This document shows positions 1 through 9,179 of a stretch of 64,000 nucleotides of DNA, piece by piece; the stretch's first letter is position 1, and each line of letters opens with the position of its first letter. The notes under the pieces are model-generated. The model was not told where the DNA came from and did no database searches. It saw only the letters and a list, made by a program, of their open reading frames with translations. Source of the stretch: Gracilimonas sp964505215. GTDB taxonomy: Bacteria > Bacteroidota > Rhodothermia > Balneolales > Balneolaceae. A program made the position numbers and the translations under genes. Location: contig CAZDGU010000010.1 of NCBI GenBank assembly GCA_964505215.1, forward strand, positions 1-64,000, given 5' to 3'.

Positions 1-1
1 G

Positions 2-61
2 GCAGTTAACGCAAAAGATGACTTTGCAGAGCGACTGTTGCGAACTATTCAAAAACAGTAA
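2..61 (+). CDS. C-terminal end of an unidentified protein (partial)
   Basis: The window opens inside a reading frame that gives AVNAKDDFAERLLRTIQKQ and then stops with TAA. Nineteen residues are too few to name a family. The following 154 bases up to the next start show no other gene and no clear terminator hairpin. It could be a chance open frame, but the amphipathic, helix-like tail is typical of a real C-terminus. Confidence 0.45.
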   Translation, partial: AVNAKDDFAERLLRTIQKQ

Positions 62-215
62 AGCCGGAAAAGTCGTATTGCTCTGTTTGTTAAGCCAATG
101 AACAGGAGCTTTTCTATATAAAACAAGTAAAAGCATATTTTCACAAAAAATAGGCGGTTAGATTTATATATTCTAAGCTGAATTTTAGCCTTTCATATTT
201 AGAACATTCAGCAGC

Positions 216-1943
216 ATGAACCGCTTTTATATTTTTAGCTCATCGTTTTTATTAAGCTTGTTATTACTGGCGTGCAGCCAACAAAATCCTGCAGAGTTTG
301 AACAAGTTGGGGTGATTGAAGGATTTTACGGAACACCCTGGAGTCACGAAGCTCGCGCTGATATGGTGGAGTTTATGGGAGAAATGGGAATGACTGCCTA
401 CTATTATGCTCCTAAAAATGATCCCTATCACCGAAGTAAATGGCGTGAACCGTATCAAGGAGAATGGCTGCAGCATTTTCAATCACTTATAAAAACAAGT
501 GAAGAAGCGGAGGTTGATTTGTACTTTGCGATAAGCCCGGGCATGGACATGGTTTATTCTGATTCGGCTGACTTTGCTGCACTCAAAAATAAAATTCAGG
601 ATGTCAGAAATCTGGGCGTTAATCATGTGGCGTTATTCTTTGATGATGTTCCGGGGCACTTGCGCCATGAAGCCGATAAAGCTGCTTACAGCGATTTAGC
701 AGATGCTCATGTTGATGTTATTAACCGGCTTTGGGATTCGCTGAAAGAGGATGGGGTAGAGCTGGTGGTGTGCCCAACTACTTATACATCTGCGTGGGGA
801 AGTCGCGATTATGTGGAGAAATTAGGCGAACAAGTGCATAAGGAAATTCCCTTATTTTGGACCGGGGAAGACACAGCGATAGAAGAAATTACTCATCAGC
901 AGACGAAAAACTGGGGGAACCTTTTAGAGCGAAAGCCACTTATTTGGGATAACTTCCCGGTAAATGATTTTGAAGTTTGGAGACCTATTATTGGTCCGCT
1001 GAGAGGGCGAGATGCCACGCTTCCGAAAGTTGCCGAAGGCATTATTGCCAATCCCATGGAACTGCCCTACAGCAGCATGATTCCACTTTATACGGTGGCA
1101 AAATATGGGAAAGATCCGCAAAATTATCAGCCGGATTTGGCCCTGAGCGAAGCAGTAGAGTATTTAGGTGGCAAAAAAGCTTTTCCTTATCTCATGCCCA
1201 TCGTAAAAGTGTATGCAGATTATGGCTGGACAGATAATATATTCACTTCCGTTTATACTCCCGGCACGCCGCTGGATGAAGAGAAATTATTCCAAACTTT
1301 AGACGAGCTTGATGCGCACTTTTCAGCATTATCAAGCCCGGAATTTCAGGATAATGAATATGTTCAGCATTTTGTGAGTGAGATTGAGCCGTTCGTCTCA
1401 AAAACCCGAAAAGATTTAGAAGAACTGCTTGCTTCCGATCGTGAACCGGTTACATACACTCCCGGTTTCACCAAACAATGGGAAGGTGGAAGTTTAGAAG
1501 TGGAGCAGGGTGGAGAATTTCTGAATTTCACCCTTCGGGTAAATAAAGAAGAGCTTCCAAAAGAATGGATTGTGGTGCTAACGGAAAGCAGTGAACCCAA
1601 AGAAACCTGGCTTCAGCCGGAAGATTTAATTTTACGATGGAATTTAACTGACGATGAGCCGCGAGCCGACCATTTTCACCTAACGCCTTTTTCTCAACGG
1701 GGTATTTCGGATATAAATGTGCGCACTATAACCTCGTTCTTTGAGCATTTCACCGTGCCTTCAGAAACAACGATTCATGGAATGAAGGAAAATAAAGAAA
1801 GCCAAACAGTGTACACCATCAAGGTTCCGGCTCCCCAAAACAGCAAAATTAGGTTCAATGTATTTGTAAACCCCGGCTTCAATTTGTCTAAGCAGGTTTA
1901 TTTGGGGAATCCCTACACCTATCCAATTTTAGAGATGGATTAA
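216..1943 (+). CDS. GH84-family beta-N-acetylglucosaminidase lipoprotein
   Basis: Predicted exported glycoside hydrolase of family GH84 (O-GlcNAcase/hyaluronidase type), which removes terminal beta-N-acetylglucosamine by substrate-assisted catalysis. A lipoprotein signal ends in LLLLAC with Cys20 as the lipidated residue, so it should be anchored in an envelope membrane. The catalytic domain (about 32-300) shows EGFYGTPW (35-42), YYYAPKNDPYHR (62-73) and the paired catalytic acids D143-D144 in FFDDVPG. The last 150 residues look all-beta and I cannot assign them. At 575 residues it suits a bacterial GH84 with one accessory domain. It stands alone; the next gene follows after 95 bases. The natural substrate (chitin fragments, glycoprotein or peptidoglycan glycans) cannot be read from sequence. 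Confidence 0.88.
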   Translation: MNRFYIFSSSFLLSLLLLACSQQNPAEFEQVGVIEGFYGTPWSHEARADMVEFMGEMGMTAYYYAPKNDPYHRSKWREPYQGEWLQHFQSLIKTSEEAEVDLYFAISPGMDMVYSDSADFAALKNKIQDVRNLGVNHVALFFDDVPGHLRHEADKAAYSDLADAHVDVINRLWDSLKEDGVELVVCPTTYTSAWGSRDYVEKLGEQVHKEIPLFWTGEDTAIEEITHQQTKNWGNLLERKPLIWDNFPVNDFEVWRPIIGPLRGRDATLPKVAEGIIANPMELPYSSMIPLYTVAKYGKDPQNYQPDLALSEAVEYLGGKKAFPYLMPIVKVYADYGWTDNIFTSVYTPGTPLDEEKLFQTLDELDAHFSALSSPEFQDNEYVQHFVSEIEPFVSKTRKDLEELLASDREPVTYTPGFTKQWEGGSLEVEQGGEFLNFTLRVNKEELPKEWIVVLTESSEPKETWLQPEDLILRWNLTDDEPRADHFHLTPFSQRGISDINVRTITSFFEHFTVPSETTIHGMKENKESQTVYTIKVPAPQNSKIRFNVFVNPGFNLSKQVYLGNPYTYPILEMD

Positions 1944-2038
1944 GGTGGCACCGCTAATCCGGAAAAGCTGAAACTTTTCATGAAACTCTGCTGAAAATCA
2001 CTTTTCTTAAAGGGAATTTTTCATAAACATGACAGGCT

Positions 2039-2941
2039 TTGGCATCAGGAACAAAAAAAGTTATTTATGCAGCATTGGTCGGAAATGCGCTCATTTCGGT
2101 CACGAAATTTATAGCCGCCGCACTTACGGGAAGTTCGGCCATGCTGTCGGAAGGCATCCACTCGGTAGTTGATACGGGAAATCAAATACTGCTGCTGTTA
2201 GGACTCAAAAAATCTGAAAAACCGGCGGATGCTCAGTTTCCATTCGGTCACGGTAAGGAAGTATATTTCTGGAGTTTTGTAGTAGCCATCATGATTTTTG
2301 CCGTGGGTTCAGGTATTTCATTATATGAAGGAATTCACAGCCTTTCTGATCCGCAGCCCATCACAAATCCACTTATAAACTACATTGTACTGGGACTGGC
2401 TATGATTTTTGAAGGAGTGGCCTGGTTTTTTGCCTGGAAGGAATTTAAAGTAGCCAAAGGAGCCCGAAGTTATATTCAAGCGGTGCGTAAAGAGAAAGAT
2501 CCTACCACCTTTGTTGTGCTTTTTGAAGATTCTGCTGCCATGCTGGGTTTAGTAGTAGCGTTTGCAGGCGTACTGCTTTCTCAGCTAACGGGAATTATTA
2601 TTTTTGATGGAATAGCTTCTATCATCATCGGCATTATTTTAGGAGGCACGGCTATTTGGTTGGCCCACGAAACCAAAGGGTTACTGATTGGCGAAAGTGC
2701 GGATGAAGAAATTATCAAGGGTATTCAAAATCTCAGTAAAAACCAGCCTTATATTGAAAGTTTGAAAGAAGTGCTTACTCTGCATATGGGGCCGCAATAT
2801 ATCTTGGTAACCATCAGTGCGGATTTTAACTCAAGCTTGAATTCTGATGAAGTTGAAAGTAACACAGCCCGGTTATCTGCTCAAATAAAAGAAAAATATC
2901 CACGGGTGAAACGGGTTTTTATTGAAGCTGAGAAAGCGTGA
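2039..2941 (+). CDS. Cation diffusion facilitator (CDF) family metal transporter
   Basis: Inner-membrane divalent-metal/proton antiporter of the CDF family, 300 residues with about six hydrophobic segments. The family metal-site motif SEGIHSVVD is at 37-45 (H41 and D45 are ligand positions), FGHG at 69-72, and a second conserved block EDSAAMLGL lies near residue 160. A soluble C-terminal domain follows from about 210. The start must be TTG at 2039: the frame is closed by a stop at 2030-2032, no in-frame ATG precedes the conserved N-terminus, and the ATG at 2029 is in another frame. Metal specificity (Zn, Fe, Mn, Co) cannot be read from the sequence. Confidence 0.9.
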   Translation: MASGTKKVIYAALVGNALISVTKFIAAALTGSSAMLSEGIHSVVDTGNQILLLLGLKKSEKPADAQFPFGHGKEVYFWSFVVAIMIFAVGSGISLYEGIHSLSDPQPITNPLINYIVLGLAMIFEGVAWFFAWKEFKVAKGARSYIQAVRKEKDPTTFVVLFEDSAAMLGLVVAFAGVLLSQLTGIIIFDGIASIIIGIILGGTAIWLAHETKGLLIGESADEEIIKGIQNLSKNQPYIESLKEVLTLHMGPQYILVTISADFNSSLNSDEVESNTARLSAQIKEKYPRVKRVFIEAEKA

Positions 2942-3001
2942 AATGGTTATTGGTGTATTTGTTATTCGGATTATGAAGCCACCAATCACTTTTAAAAACC
3001 T

Positions 3002-3042
3002 GAGCAACGCTCGCAGGAGCTTTGCAAGCTGCGAGGTTGCTC
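3002..3042. repeat. Long near-perfect hairpin in non-coding DNA
   Basis: The arms pair in three blocks: GAGCAAC (3002-3008) with GTTGCTC (3036-3042), CTCGC (3010-3014) with GCGAG (3031-3035), and AGCTT (3018-3022) with AAGCT (3026-3030) around a 3-nt loop. It lies 60 bases after the CDF transporter gene but has no T-run, so it is not a standard terminator. It is the first of several hairpins in the 563-base gene-free stretch 2942-3504. The others are CCTTCC/GGAAGG at about 3131-3163, CCTTGG/CCAAGG at about 3177-3190, and the long one at 3261-3297. Confidence 0.75.
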
Positions 3043-3260
3043 TGTCAGTGCCAAATAATAGTAGAACCTGCAGCGTCCAAAAGACCTCGCAGCGTTCGGA
3101 TTGTAAGCCCAAAATCTATATCAAAGAGTCTCCTTCCTTGGCGCGCTTGCGCGTTAGGGAAGGAACAAGAATGGGCCTTGGTGCCAAGGGTAATATTGTC
3201 TTCATGTGGATGAAGTAGACGCTGCTCAACACCCAATCACATTCCCGAGACTGCCGCGTA

Positions 3261-3297
3261 GTGTTATTCTTTGGCTTTTCAGCCCAAAGAATAACAC
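3261..3297. repeat. Perfect 14-bp inverted repeat in non-coding DNA
   Basis: GTGTTATTCTTTGG (3261-3274) pairs perfectly with CCAAAGAATAACAC (3284-3297) around a 9-nt loop. The DNA around it (about 3230-3440) is open in several frames but has no recognisable protein. On the minus strand it reads PAELVSAS, a string that in my recollection appears in spurious translations of Bacteroidota intergenic repeats. I take 2942-3504 as a cluster of palindromic repeat units between the 3' ends of two convergent genes. Confidence 0.75.
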
Positions 3298-3504
3298 TCC
3301 TCGCAGATGTACCCTTTGCGAGGCGGAAACAAGTTCAGCCGGGCCTGTGAACACAATCGCCGAATCAATCTCGGGAATATGGCTGCTGCCTTTATCAAAG
3401 CCCGCCTTGGAAATATGCTCATTTTTGAACCGGGTGGTTCTTAATGGCACTTCCAACGGGGTCGTTGGGAGCGAGTTCAAAATTTTAGCTGATAGCTCTG
3501 AACC

Positions 3505-5490
3505 TTAATAAGCAAGCAATTTCTCAATAGTGGCAGAGAGTTTAGAAGTAGCCAAAAATCCATCTTCCAGATTTTTGTGATGGGGAATTGGCGTATCTAA
3601 AGAAGCACAGCGCATCACCGGAGCATCCAGCCATTCAAAGCATTCTTCGGTAATGATGGCAGAAACTTCACTTAGCGGACCTAAAGTCATGGAAGGCTCT
3701 TGCAGCAGCAGTGCTTTTCCGGTTTTTTTGATGGCTTCTTTAATAGCTTCTTTGTCCAGCGGAAGCAGCGTTCGTAAATCCAGTACTTCCAGAGAAATAT
3801 CTTTTTGCTCGTATTCTTCGGCTAAGGCAAGCGCCCATTGTACGCCCATGCCATAGGTTATTATAGTTGCGTCGGCTCCTTCACGCCGGACTTTAGCTTT
3901 ACCTAAAGGCTCATACACAGCTTTATCAGGCGTGGTGGCTTTTAAGCTTCGATAAAGTTTTTTATGTTCAAAAAACAGCACGGGGTTCGGATCATACAGC
4001 GAGCTGTATAATAAATTCTGAGCATCCTCAACCGTTCCGGGAACTACCACTTTCAGTCCGGGAACCTGCATGAACCAGCCTTCAACCGATTGGGAATGAT
4101 AGGGTCCGGCAGCCACACCGGCGCCATGTGGAGCGCGAATAGTAATGTTTAAAGGCGACGACCAGCGATAATGCGTTTTAGCGATATTATTCACTATTTG
4201 GTTAAAACCGCAGGAAATAAAATCGGCAAACTGCATTTCTACAACCGGTTTAAAACCTTCCAGTGCAAGTCCCAAAGCGGCACCCAGCGCACCCGATTCA
4301 ATTATTGGCGTGTTTCGAATTCGGTCTTTCCCAAATTCTTCCACAAAGCCTTCGGTAATTTTGAAAACACCACCGTATTCGGCAATATCCTGCCCCATGA
4401 TTAAGAAGTCGTCATCTTCCTGGAAAGCCTGCTTGAGGGATGACTGAATAACATCCACAAACCGTTTTTCGGAAGAGGAGCCATTGGTAGCACTTTGTTT
4501 AATATCCGGAGTATCGGAAGAATACACGGCATCCAGTTCGGCCTGTTCGTTAAAAGTGGGCGCATCTGCTTTTAGGGCTTTTTCTAAATCATCTTTAAAA
4601 CTCTGCTCAATTTCTTTGGATATTTCTGTGCGTGCTTTTTTATTCAGGAGCTTCTTTTTTCCTAAAAATTTCTCGAACTGGAGAATAGGATCTTTTTTAG
4701 CCCACTCTTCAAACAATTCATCCGGAACGTATTTGGTGCCGGAGGCTTCTTCGTGGCCGCGCATACGAAAGGTTTTGGCTTCAATAAGTACAGGTTCTCC
4801 TTTTAAAGCCAGCTTACGAGCTTTTTTGACCGTTTTCATAACTTCCAGCACGTTGTTTCCATCAATATGGAAACTCTTCATTCCGTAGCCTTTTGCCCGG
4901 TCTGAAAGCTTATCGCACACAAACTGCTCGTTGGTAGGCGTAGAAAGTCCGTACCCGTTATTCTCAATCATAAAAATAACAGGAAGCTCCCAGACTGCGG
5001 CTAAGTTTAAGGCTTCATGAAAATCGCCTTCACTGGTTCCGCCATCACCGCAAAAAGAGATGGCAACAGAGTCTTCATCCCGTAATTTTTTTGCCAGGGC
5101 AAGTCCATCGGCAACGGGCATCATAGCGCCGAGGTGAGAAATCATTCCTACAATATTATGCTCCATCAGGCCAAAGTGGAATGAGCGGTCACGCCCGCCG
5201 GTAAAACCGTCTGCTTTTCCAAAAAGCTGGCAAAAAAGCGGATAATTAGGAACGTTACGAGTTGTAAATACACCCAGATTTCGGTGCATAGGCAGTAAAT
5301 AATCTTCTGATTTTGCAGCCAGCGCAGTGCCCACTGAAATAGCTTCTTGCCCAATACCGGAGAACCATTTGCCTATTTTATTTTGCCGCAATAAGTTAAG
5401 CATTCTCTCCTCAATCAGGCGGGGCAGTAAAAGGCTTTTATAAATGTCTGTAGCTTCTTTCTTCGAAATTTTTTCTTTAGTGGATATCAT
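3505..5490 (-). CDS. 2-oxoacid dehydrogenase E1, fused alpha and beta subunits
   Basis: Thiamine-diphosphate enzyme that decarboxylates a 2-oxoacid and passes the acyl group to lipoyl-E2. The N-terminal half (about 1-330) is the alpha subunit, with the ThDP/Mg motif GDGGTSEGDF followed later by ENNGYG. The C-terminal half (about 340-661) is the beta subunit with a transketolase-type pyrimidine-binding domain (MGQDIAEYGGVFK, then APHGAG) and a C-terminal domain starting near KAVYEPLGKA. The fused arrangement is known in Bacteroidota and relatives, where it is annotated as pyruvate or branched-chain 2-oxoacid dehydrogenase; the sequence alone does not decide the substrate. No E2 or E3 gene is adjacent. 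It converges on the CDF gene and diverges from speD, with 164 bases between starts. Confidence 0.9.
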   Translation of the reverse strand: MISTKEKISKKEATDIYKSLLLPRLIEERMLNLLRQNKIGKWFSGIGQEAISVGTALAAKSEDYLLPMHRNLGVFTTRNVPNYPLFCQLFGKADGFTGGRDRSFHFGLMEHNIVGMISHLGAMMPVADGLALAKKLRDEDSVAISFCGDGGTSEGDFHEALNLAAVWELPVIFMIENNGYGLSTPTNEQFVCDKLSDRAKGYGMKSFHIDGNNVLEVMKTVKKARKLALKGEPVLIEAKTFRMRGHEEASGTKYVPDELFEEWAKKDPILQFEKFLGKKKLLNKKARTEISKEIEQSFKDDLEKALKADAPTFNEQAELDAVYSSDTPDIKQSATNGSSSEKRFVDVIQSSLKQAFQEDDDFLIMGQDIAEYGGVFKITEGFVEEFGKDRIRNTPIIESGALGAALGLALEGFKPVVEMQFADFISCGFNQIVNNIAKTHYRWSSPLNITIRAPHGAGVAAGPYHSQSVEGWFMQVPGLKVVVPGTVEDAQNLLYSSLYDPNPVLFFEHKKLYRSLKATTPDKAVYEPLGKAKVRREGADATIITYGMGVQWALALAEEYEQKDISLEVLDLRTLLPLDKEAIKEAIKKTGKALLLQEPSMTLGPLSEVSAIITEECFEWLDAPVMRCASLDTPIPHHKNLEDGFLATSKLSATIEKLLAY

Positions 5491-5654
5491 AGTTTATAAA
5501 TAAAAATCTGTATCTTTCTATGCTTTTGAAGTTTCTGGTTTAAGGGCTAAATAATTAAAGCTCACCGAACCTTTTACCCACCAAGTATAAGCGTTCATTC
5601 AATATTTCAAAAGCCTAACTCACTGTACTTTTAACCCTTCAGTTTTAAAACATA

Positions 5655-6059
5655 TTGGAAGCACTTGGTCGACAAATTTTAGTGGAATTTTACGAATGTG
5701 AAAGCGCTAAAATTAATGATGTTGAATATATAGAAGCAACCATGCTGGAAGCCACAAAAGCCGGTAAAGCCACTATTATTTCGCATAACTTTCATAAATT
5801 CAGCCCTTACGGCGTTAGCGGCGTGGTGGTGATAGCAGAATCGCACGTGGCCATTCATACCTGGCCGGAGTATAACTATGCAGCTGTTGATATTTTTACC
5901 TGCGGTGATAGTATCGACCCCTGGATTATTCAGGAGTATTTGAAGGAAGCGCTGCAGTCACAAAACGTGAGCAGTGTGGAAATGAAGCGCGGCCTTTTTA
6001 AAGTGCCTGCCGGAGAAAAGCTGCTTTTTAAACCTTCCGTTAACCCAAAAGATAATTGA
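5655..6059 (+). CDS. speD: S-adenosylmethionine decarboxylase proenzyme
   Basis: Pyruvoyl enzyme that decarboxylates S-adenosylmethionine to supply the aminopropyl donor for spermidine synthesis. The proenzyme cuts itself between E62 and S63 in AESHVAIHTW; S63 becomes the pyruvoyl group. H68 and C83 occupy the same positions as in the characterised Thermotoga enzyme. The length (134) and the N-terminus ALGRQILVEFY fit the small bacterial class. The start is TTG at 5655: a stop at 5646-5648 closes the frame and no ATG precedes the conserved N-terminus. The pdaD start follows after 6 bases, so the two should be co-transcribed. Confidence 0.93.
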   Translation: MEALGRQILVEFYECESAKINDVEYIEATMLEATKAGKATIISHNFHKFSPYGVSGVVVIAESHVAIHTWPEYNYAAVDIFTCGDSIDPWIIQEYLKEALQSQNVSSVEMKRGLFKVPAGEKLLFKPSVNPKDN

Positions 6060-6065
6060 TGCATC

Positions 6066-6578
6066 ATGAAATCATCTCATCAACATAAAATTACTTCTGC
6101 ACAAATGGTGCAAACTCCCAACGTTTATTGCCTGGTATCGGGAGCAGCAGAGGGTAATACCAGACTGAATGCCTTCGACAATGCGCTGTTAGAAGCCGGC
6201 GTGGGCGACACCAACCTGATGCGCATGAGCAGTATTTGTCCACCCGCTGCACAGCAGGTTTCCCGGGATGAAATAGAACTCCCCAAAGGCGGATTAATTC
6301 CCCTGGCTTACGGCACTATCGATTCCCAAACGCCCCAAATGTGGATTGCATCGGCAGTGGCTATTGGCATTCCGGAAGATCCCACCGAGCCCGGCGTAAT
6401 TATGGAATTTGAAGACCACACCCGCCTGCAATACGTCGAAAATATTGTAGAGCAAATGGTCATAGACGCTTTTGCATATAGAAACCGAAAGCTCAAAGAG
6501 ATTAAGAAAATCGGAATTGAGCATCAGGTAGAAAAATGCGGATCTGTGTTTGCAGGTGCCGTTTTGTGGTACAAATAA
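6066..6578 (+). CDS. pdaD: Pyruvoyl-dependent arginine decarboxylase
   Basis: Converts arginine to agmatine, the first step of the agmatine route to polyamines. It is a self-cleaving pyruvoyl enzyme of the archaeal/chlamydial PvlArgDC family. The cleavage motif is MSSICPP with S55-S56 (S56 the expected pyruvoyl residue), preceded by GVGDTNLMRM, and the C-terminal part contains GIPEDP. At 170 residues it has the usual length. It sits between speD and speE with short spacings (6 and 41 bases). No PLP-type SpeA and no agmatinase or agmatine iminohydrolase gene is nearby. Confidence 0.92.
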   Translation: MKSSHQHKITSAQMVQTPNVYCLVSGAAEGNTRLNAFDNALLEAGVGDTNLMRMSSICPPAAQQVSRDEIELPKGGLIPLAYGTIDSQTPQMWIASAVAIGIPEDPTEPGVIMEFEDHTRLQYVENIVEQMVIDAFAYRNRKLKEIKKIGIEHQVEKCGSVFAGAVLWYK

Positions 6579-6619
6579 TGCTGAAATCAGCCTGATCTTT
6601 ATCTTAATCACTCCCAACT

Positions 6620-7471
6620 ATGCCAAAACAATACAATGAATTTTATCACGGGCGAACCGGCTTAACCGTTGGTCTTAAAAAGCAGCTGTTTTCGGAGCAA
6701 ACTGAATTTCAGCGGGTTGAAGTATTTGAAACCGATACCTGGGGAAATCTGATGACCATAGATGGAATGGTCATGCTTTCCGAGAAAGATGAATTTGTGT
6801 ATCACGAAATGCTGACTCATCCGGCTATGTTTGCGCATCCCAATCCCCAAAAAATATTAATTATTGGCGGTGGAGACGGTGGAACGGCTCGTGAAGTGCT
6901 AAAACATGCTTCCGTCCGGCAGGTTGACTTGGTTGAAATTGATGAAGCTGTTGTGCGTGCATCCAAACAGTTTTTGCCGAAAGTAGGCGCTTGGGATGAT
7001 GAGCGACTGCGGGTATTATTTCAGGATGGAATTGCATTTGTGAAAGCCGCCAAAGCCGAATACGATGTAATTATTATCGACGGTTCCGACCCCACAGGTC
7101 CGGCCGAAGGATTGTTTGAAAAGGAGTTTTTTCAGTACTGCCACACTGCTTTAAAAGAGCAGGGCGTACTGGCGGCACAAACCGAATCGCCCTGGGTACA
7201 GGCGTACCACAAAAGTATCAAAAAGGTATTTGATGCGCTGGATGAAGTATTCGTCGAGTCCGAAATGTATTTAGGCTATATTCCGCTGTATCCGGCGGGA
7301 ATGTGGTCGTTTGCGTTTGCCTCCAAAGGGGTGAAGATTCAGTCTGAGGAAGTGTTGAACAGAGTTGAGGCAGGCATCGCAGATTTCAGGGAAAGCCTGA
7401 ACTATTACAACACAGCCATTCACAAAGGAGCGTTTGCATTACCGAGTTTTGTAGCCGAAATTATTCGCTAA
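6620..7471 (+). CDS. speE: Spermidine synthase-type aminopropyltransferase
   Basis: Transfers the aminopropyl group of decarboxylated SAM to a diamine acceptor. The SAM-binding motif GGGDGGTAREVLKH begins near residue 84, a DGIAFV block follows, and the catalytic Asp is in IDGSDPTGPAEGLF. At 283 residues it matches bacterial spermidine synthases. Third gene of speD-pdaD-speE. As the operon makes agmatine, the acceptor could be putrescine (with an agmatinase encoded elsewhere) or agmatine itself, as in Thermus, whose enzyme makes N1-aminopropylagmatine. The sequence alone does not settle the acceptor. Confidence 0.93.
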   Translation: MPKQYNEFYHGRTGLTVGLKKQLFSEQTEFQRVEVFETDTWGNLMTIDGMVMLSEKDEFVYHEMLTHPAMFAHPNPQKILIIGGGDGGTAREVLKHASVRQVDLVEIDEAVVRASKQFLPKVGAWDDERLRVLFQDGIAFVKAAKAEYDVIIIDGSDPTGPAEGLFEKEFFQYCHTALKEQGVLAAQTESPWVQAYHKSIKKVFDALDEVFVESEMYLGYIPLYPAGMWSFAFASKGVKIQSEEVLNRVEAGIADFRESLNYYNTAIHKGAFALPSFVAEIIR

Positions 7472-7488
7472 ACAATTGTTTGGTGAAG

Positions 7489-9153
7489 ATGTCGTCTAAA
7501 CTGCTTTACAGCCTTTTTGCACTGTTGTTGTTTTCGTTGAGCGTGCAGGCGCAAGGCCAAACAACCGATTTTGCTATTTTGGAAAATGGGGAGGCTGCAC
7601 AACTCCCCGATTCCATTTCTGCTCAGCTTCAATCACCCCAACAAAATAAGGCGCAAATTCTGCTTAGCTGGTACGCATCACAAGGTTTTCTGAATGCTGA
7701 AATTTCGAGCCAAACGGATTCAACCATTACCGTTTCTAAAGGCTGTAAATTTCAGATTTCGAGTTTTAAAGTGATGGCATCGGAGCCGAGAGATTCCGTT
7801 ATTCAAGATTTTTCGGGGATAGACTACTCAGAACAAACGGTTCAACAGCATATTCAAGAAGTGATTGCTGATTTGGCAGAGCAGGGATTTTTATTCGCAA
7901 AAGCAACCATCACCGATGCAGAACCTGATTTTGAAGCGTGCACTATTCAGTTAAGGGTTGAAGTTGAAAAAGGAGATAAAATTCGTGAATCGGATATTTA
8001 TTTTGCCAGGGCATCTTCAAATTCCCAGGAATATTTGCGGAAGATATCCCGCTTTCAACCCGAAATATTGGTAACCACTGATTATTTAAAGAAGCTGCGT
8101 GCGCATTTGGTAAGTAGTCAATTATTTGCTGAAGTGGCATTTCCGCAAGTTGTGTTTCGGGATGAAATGCCGCTGATACTGATGGAAGTGGAGGAGAGAA
8201 ACTTAAATCAGTTTGAGGGGTTGTTAGGATATGTGCCCAACGCGGCCGGAAAGGGACAGATTGCGGGAAATGCAGAACTCTCTTTGTGGAACGTATTTTT
8301 TGAAGGTAGTCGGTTAGATATTGGCTACGAGCGCTTGAAACCCGAAACCAGTCGGCTTAATGCAGCTATTTCTCAAAACTGGATTGGAAATATTCCCATT
8401 GGCGTTTCGGCCGGATTTCAATTTTATCAAAATGATACTACTTATCAGTCGCGGGAATTTCACTTGAGTGGAAGTTATCAAATAACGGCGGGATTTAAGC
8501 TTACGGGCGGCGTGGAATTCAAGGCCACCACTTCCGGCACTAATTTACCCAGAGTGGTTGAGCCTGATGGCCAAAAGCGCACGGCTCAATTGGGTTTCGA
8601 GTATTCCAATTTAGATAACTTTGAAGTGCCCACATCCGGACAATTTATTGCGGTGAGTTATGGAATTACCCGAAAAAGTATTGAGGATGATTCGGCAGGA
8701 ACCTTCACCCAAAACTCGCTGGAAGTAACGGCAAAACAACTCATTCCTATTTTGACCAGAAGCGTGATAGCGACATCTGTGACCGGCTTTTTATTAGCCT
8801 CCGATAAAACCACCATAGAAGATTTACGACGATTTGGCGGCGCGCATTCACTCCGTGGATATGCAGAAGATCAGTTTCGGGCGGGCCGATTGCTATGGGG
8901 AGATATCGAATATCGCTTTATGATGAACCGAAGCTCGTACGTATTCGCGTTCGGTGCCGCCGGAGGTTATCATCGCCCAACATTATTCACCGAAACCACC
9001 AACACCTTCCGGAACTCAGATTACTTGTTTTCCACCGGATTTGGACTGAGCTATAAAACCCAAATCGGAAATCTAACCTTCAGCTACGCCATTTCTCCGG
9101 ATGAAGATATTGCAAACGGTAAAATTCACTTTGGCATTCGTACCCGGTTTTAG
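7489..9153 (+). CDS. BamA/TamA-like outer-membrane beta-barrel protein
   Basis: Predicted outer-membrane protein of the Omp85/surface-antigen type: a signal peptide ending at about SVQAQG, a mixed alpha/beta region (about 30-220) that looks like two or three POTRA repeats, and a C-terminal barrel (about 225-554) ending in IRTRF with the terminal Phe typical of BAM substrates. The motif LRRFGGAHSLRGY resembles the conserved RGY block of Omp85 barrels. I chose ATG at 7489; TTG 7480 and GTG 7483 lie just upstream in frame. It follows speE by 17 bases and may be co-transcribed, though a link with polyamines is not evident. It is shorter than BamA, so it is a paralogue with unknown cargo. Confidence 0.75.
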   Translation: MSSKLLYSLFALLLFSLSVQAQGQTTDFAILENGEAAQLPDSISAQLQSPQQNKAQILLSWYASQGFLNAEISSQTDSTITVSKGCKFQISSFKVMASEPRDSVIQDFSGIDYSEQTVQQHIQEVIADLAEQGFLFAKATITDAEPDFEACTIQLRVEVEKGDKIRESDIYFARASSNSQEYLRKISRFQPEILVTTDYLKKLRAHLVSSQLFAEVAFPQVVFRDEMPLILMEVEERNLNQFEGLLGYVPNAAGKGQIAGNAELSLWNVFFEGSRLDIGYERLKPETSRLNAAISQNWIGNIPIGVSAGFQFYQNDTTYQSREFHLSGSYQITAGFKLTGGVEFKATTSGTNLPRVVEPDGQKRTAQLGFEYSNLDNFEVPTSGQFIAVSYGITRKSIEDDSAGTFTQNSLEVTAKQLIPILTRSVIATSVTGFLLASDKTTIEDLRRFGGAHSLRGYAEDQFRAGRLLWGDIEYRFMMNRSSYVFAFGAAGGYHRPTLFTETTNTFRNSDYLFSTGFGLSYKTQIGNLTFSYAISPDEDIANGKIHFGIRTRF

Positions 9154-9179
9154 TGCGGGCTGAATTTCAGAACAGAAAA

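Noticed and set aside
1962..1979. GAAAAG-N6-CTTTTC hairpin after the GH84 gene
   Set aside because: The stem is only 6 AT-rich pairs and has no T-run, so it is not a convincing terminator.
2029..2031. ATG as start of the CDF transporter
   Set aside because: It is in a different frame from the transporter; using it would need a frameshift.
3206..3508. Overlapping open frames of 84-100 residues on both strands
   Set aside because: They lie across hairpins in the repeat block, lack family features, and one includes the PAELVSAS string that I associate with repeats.
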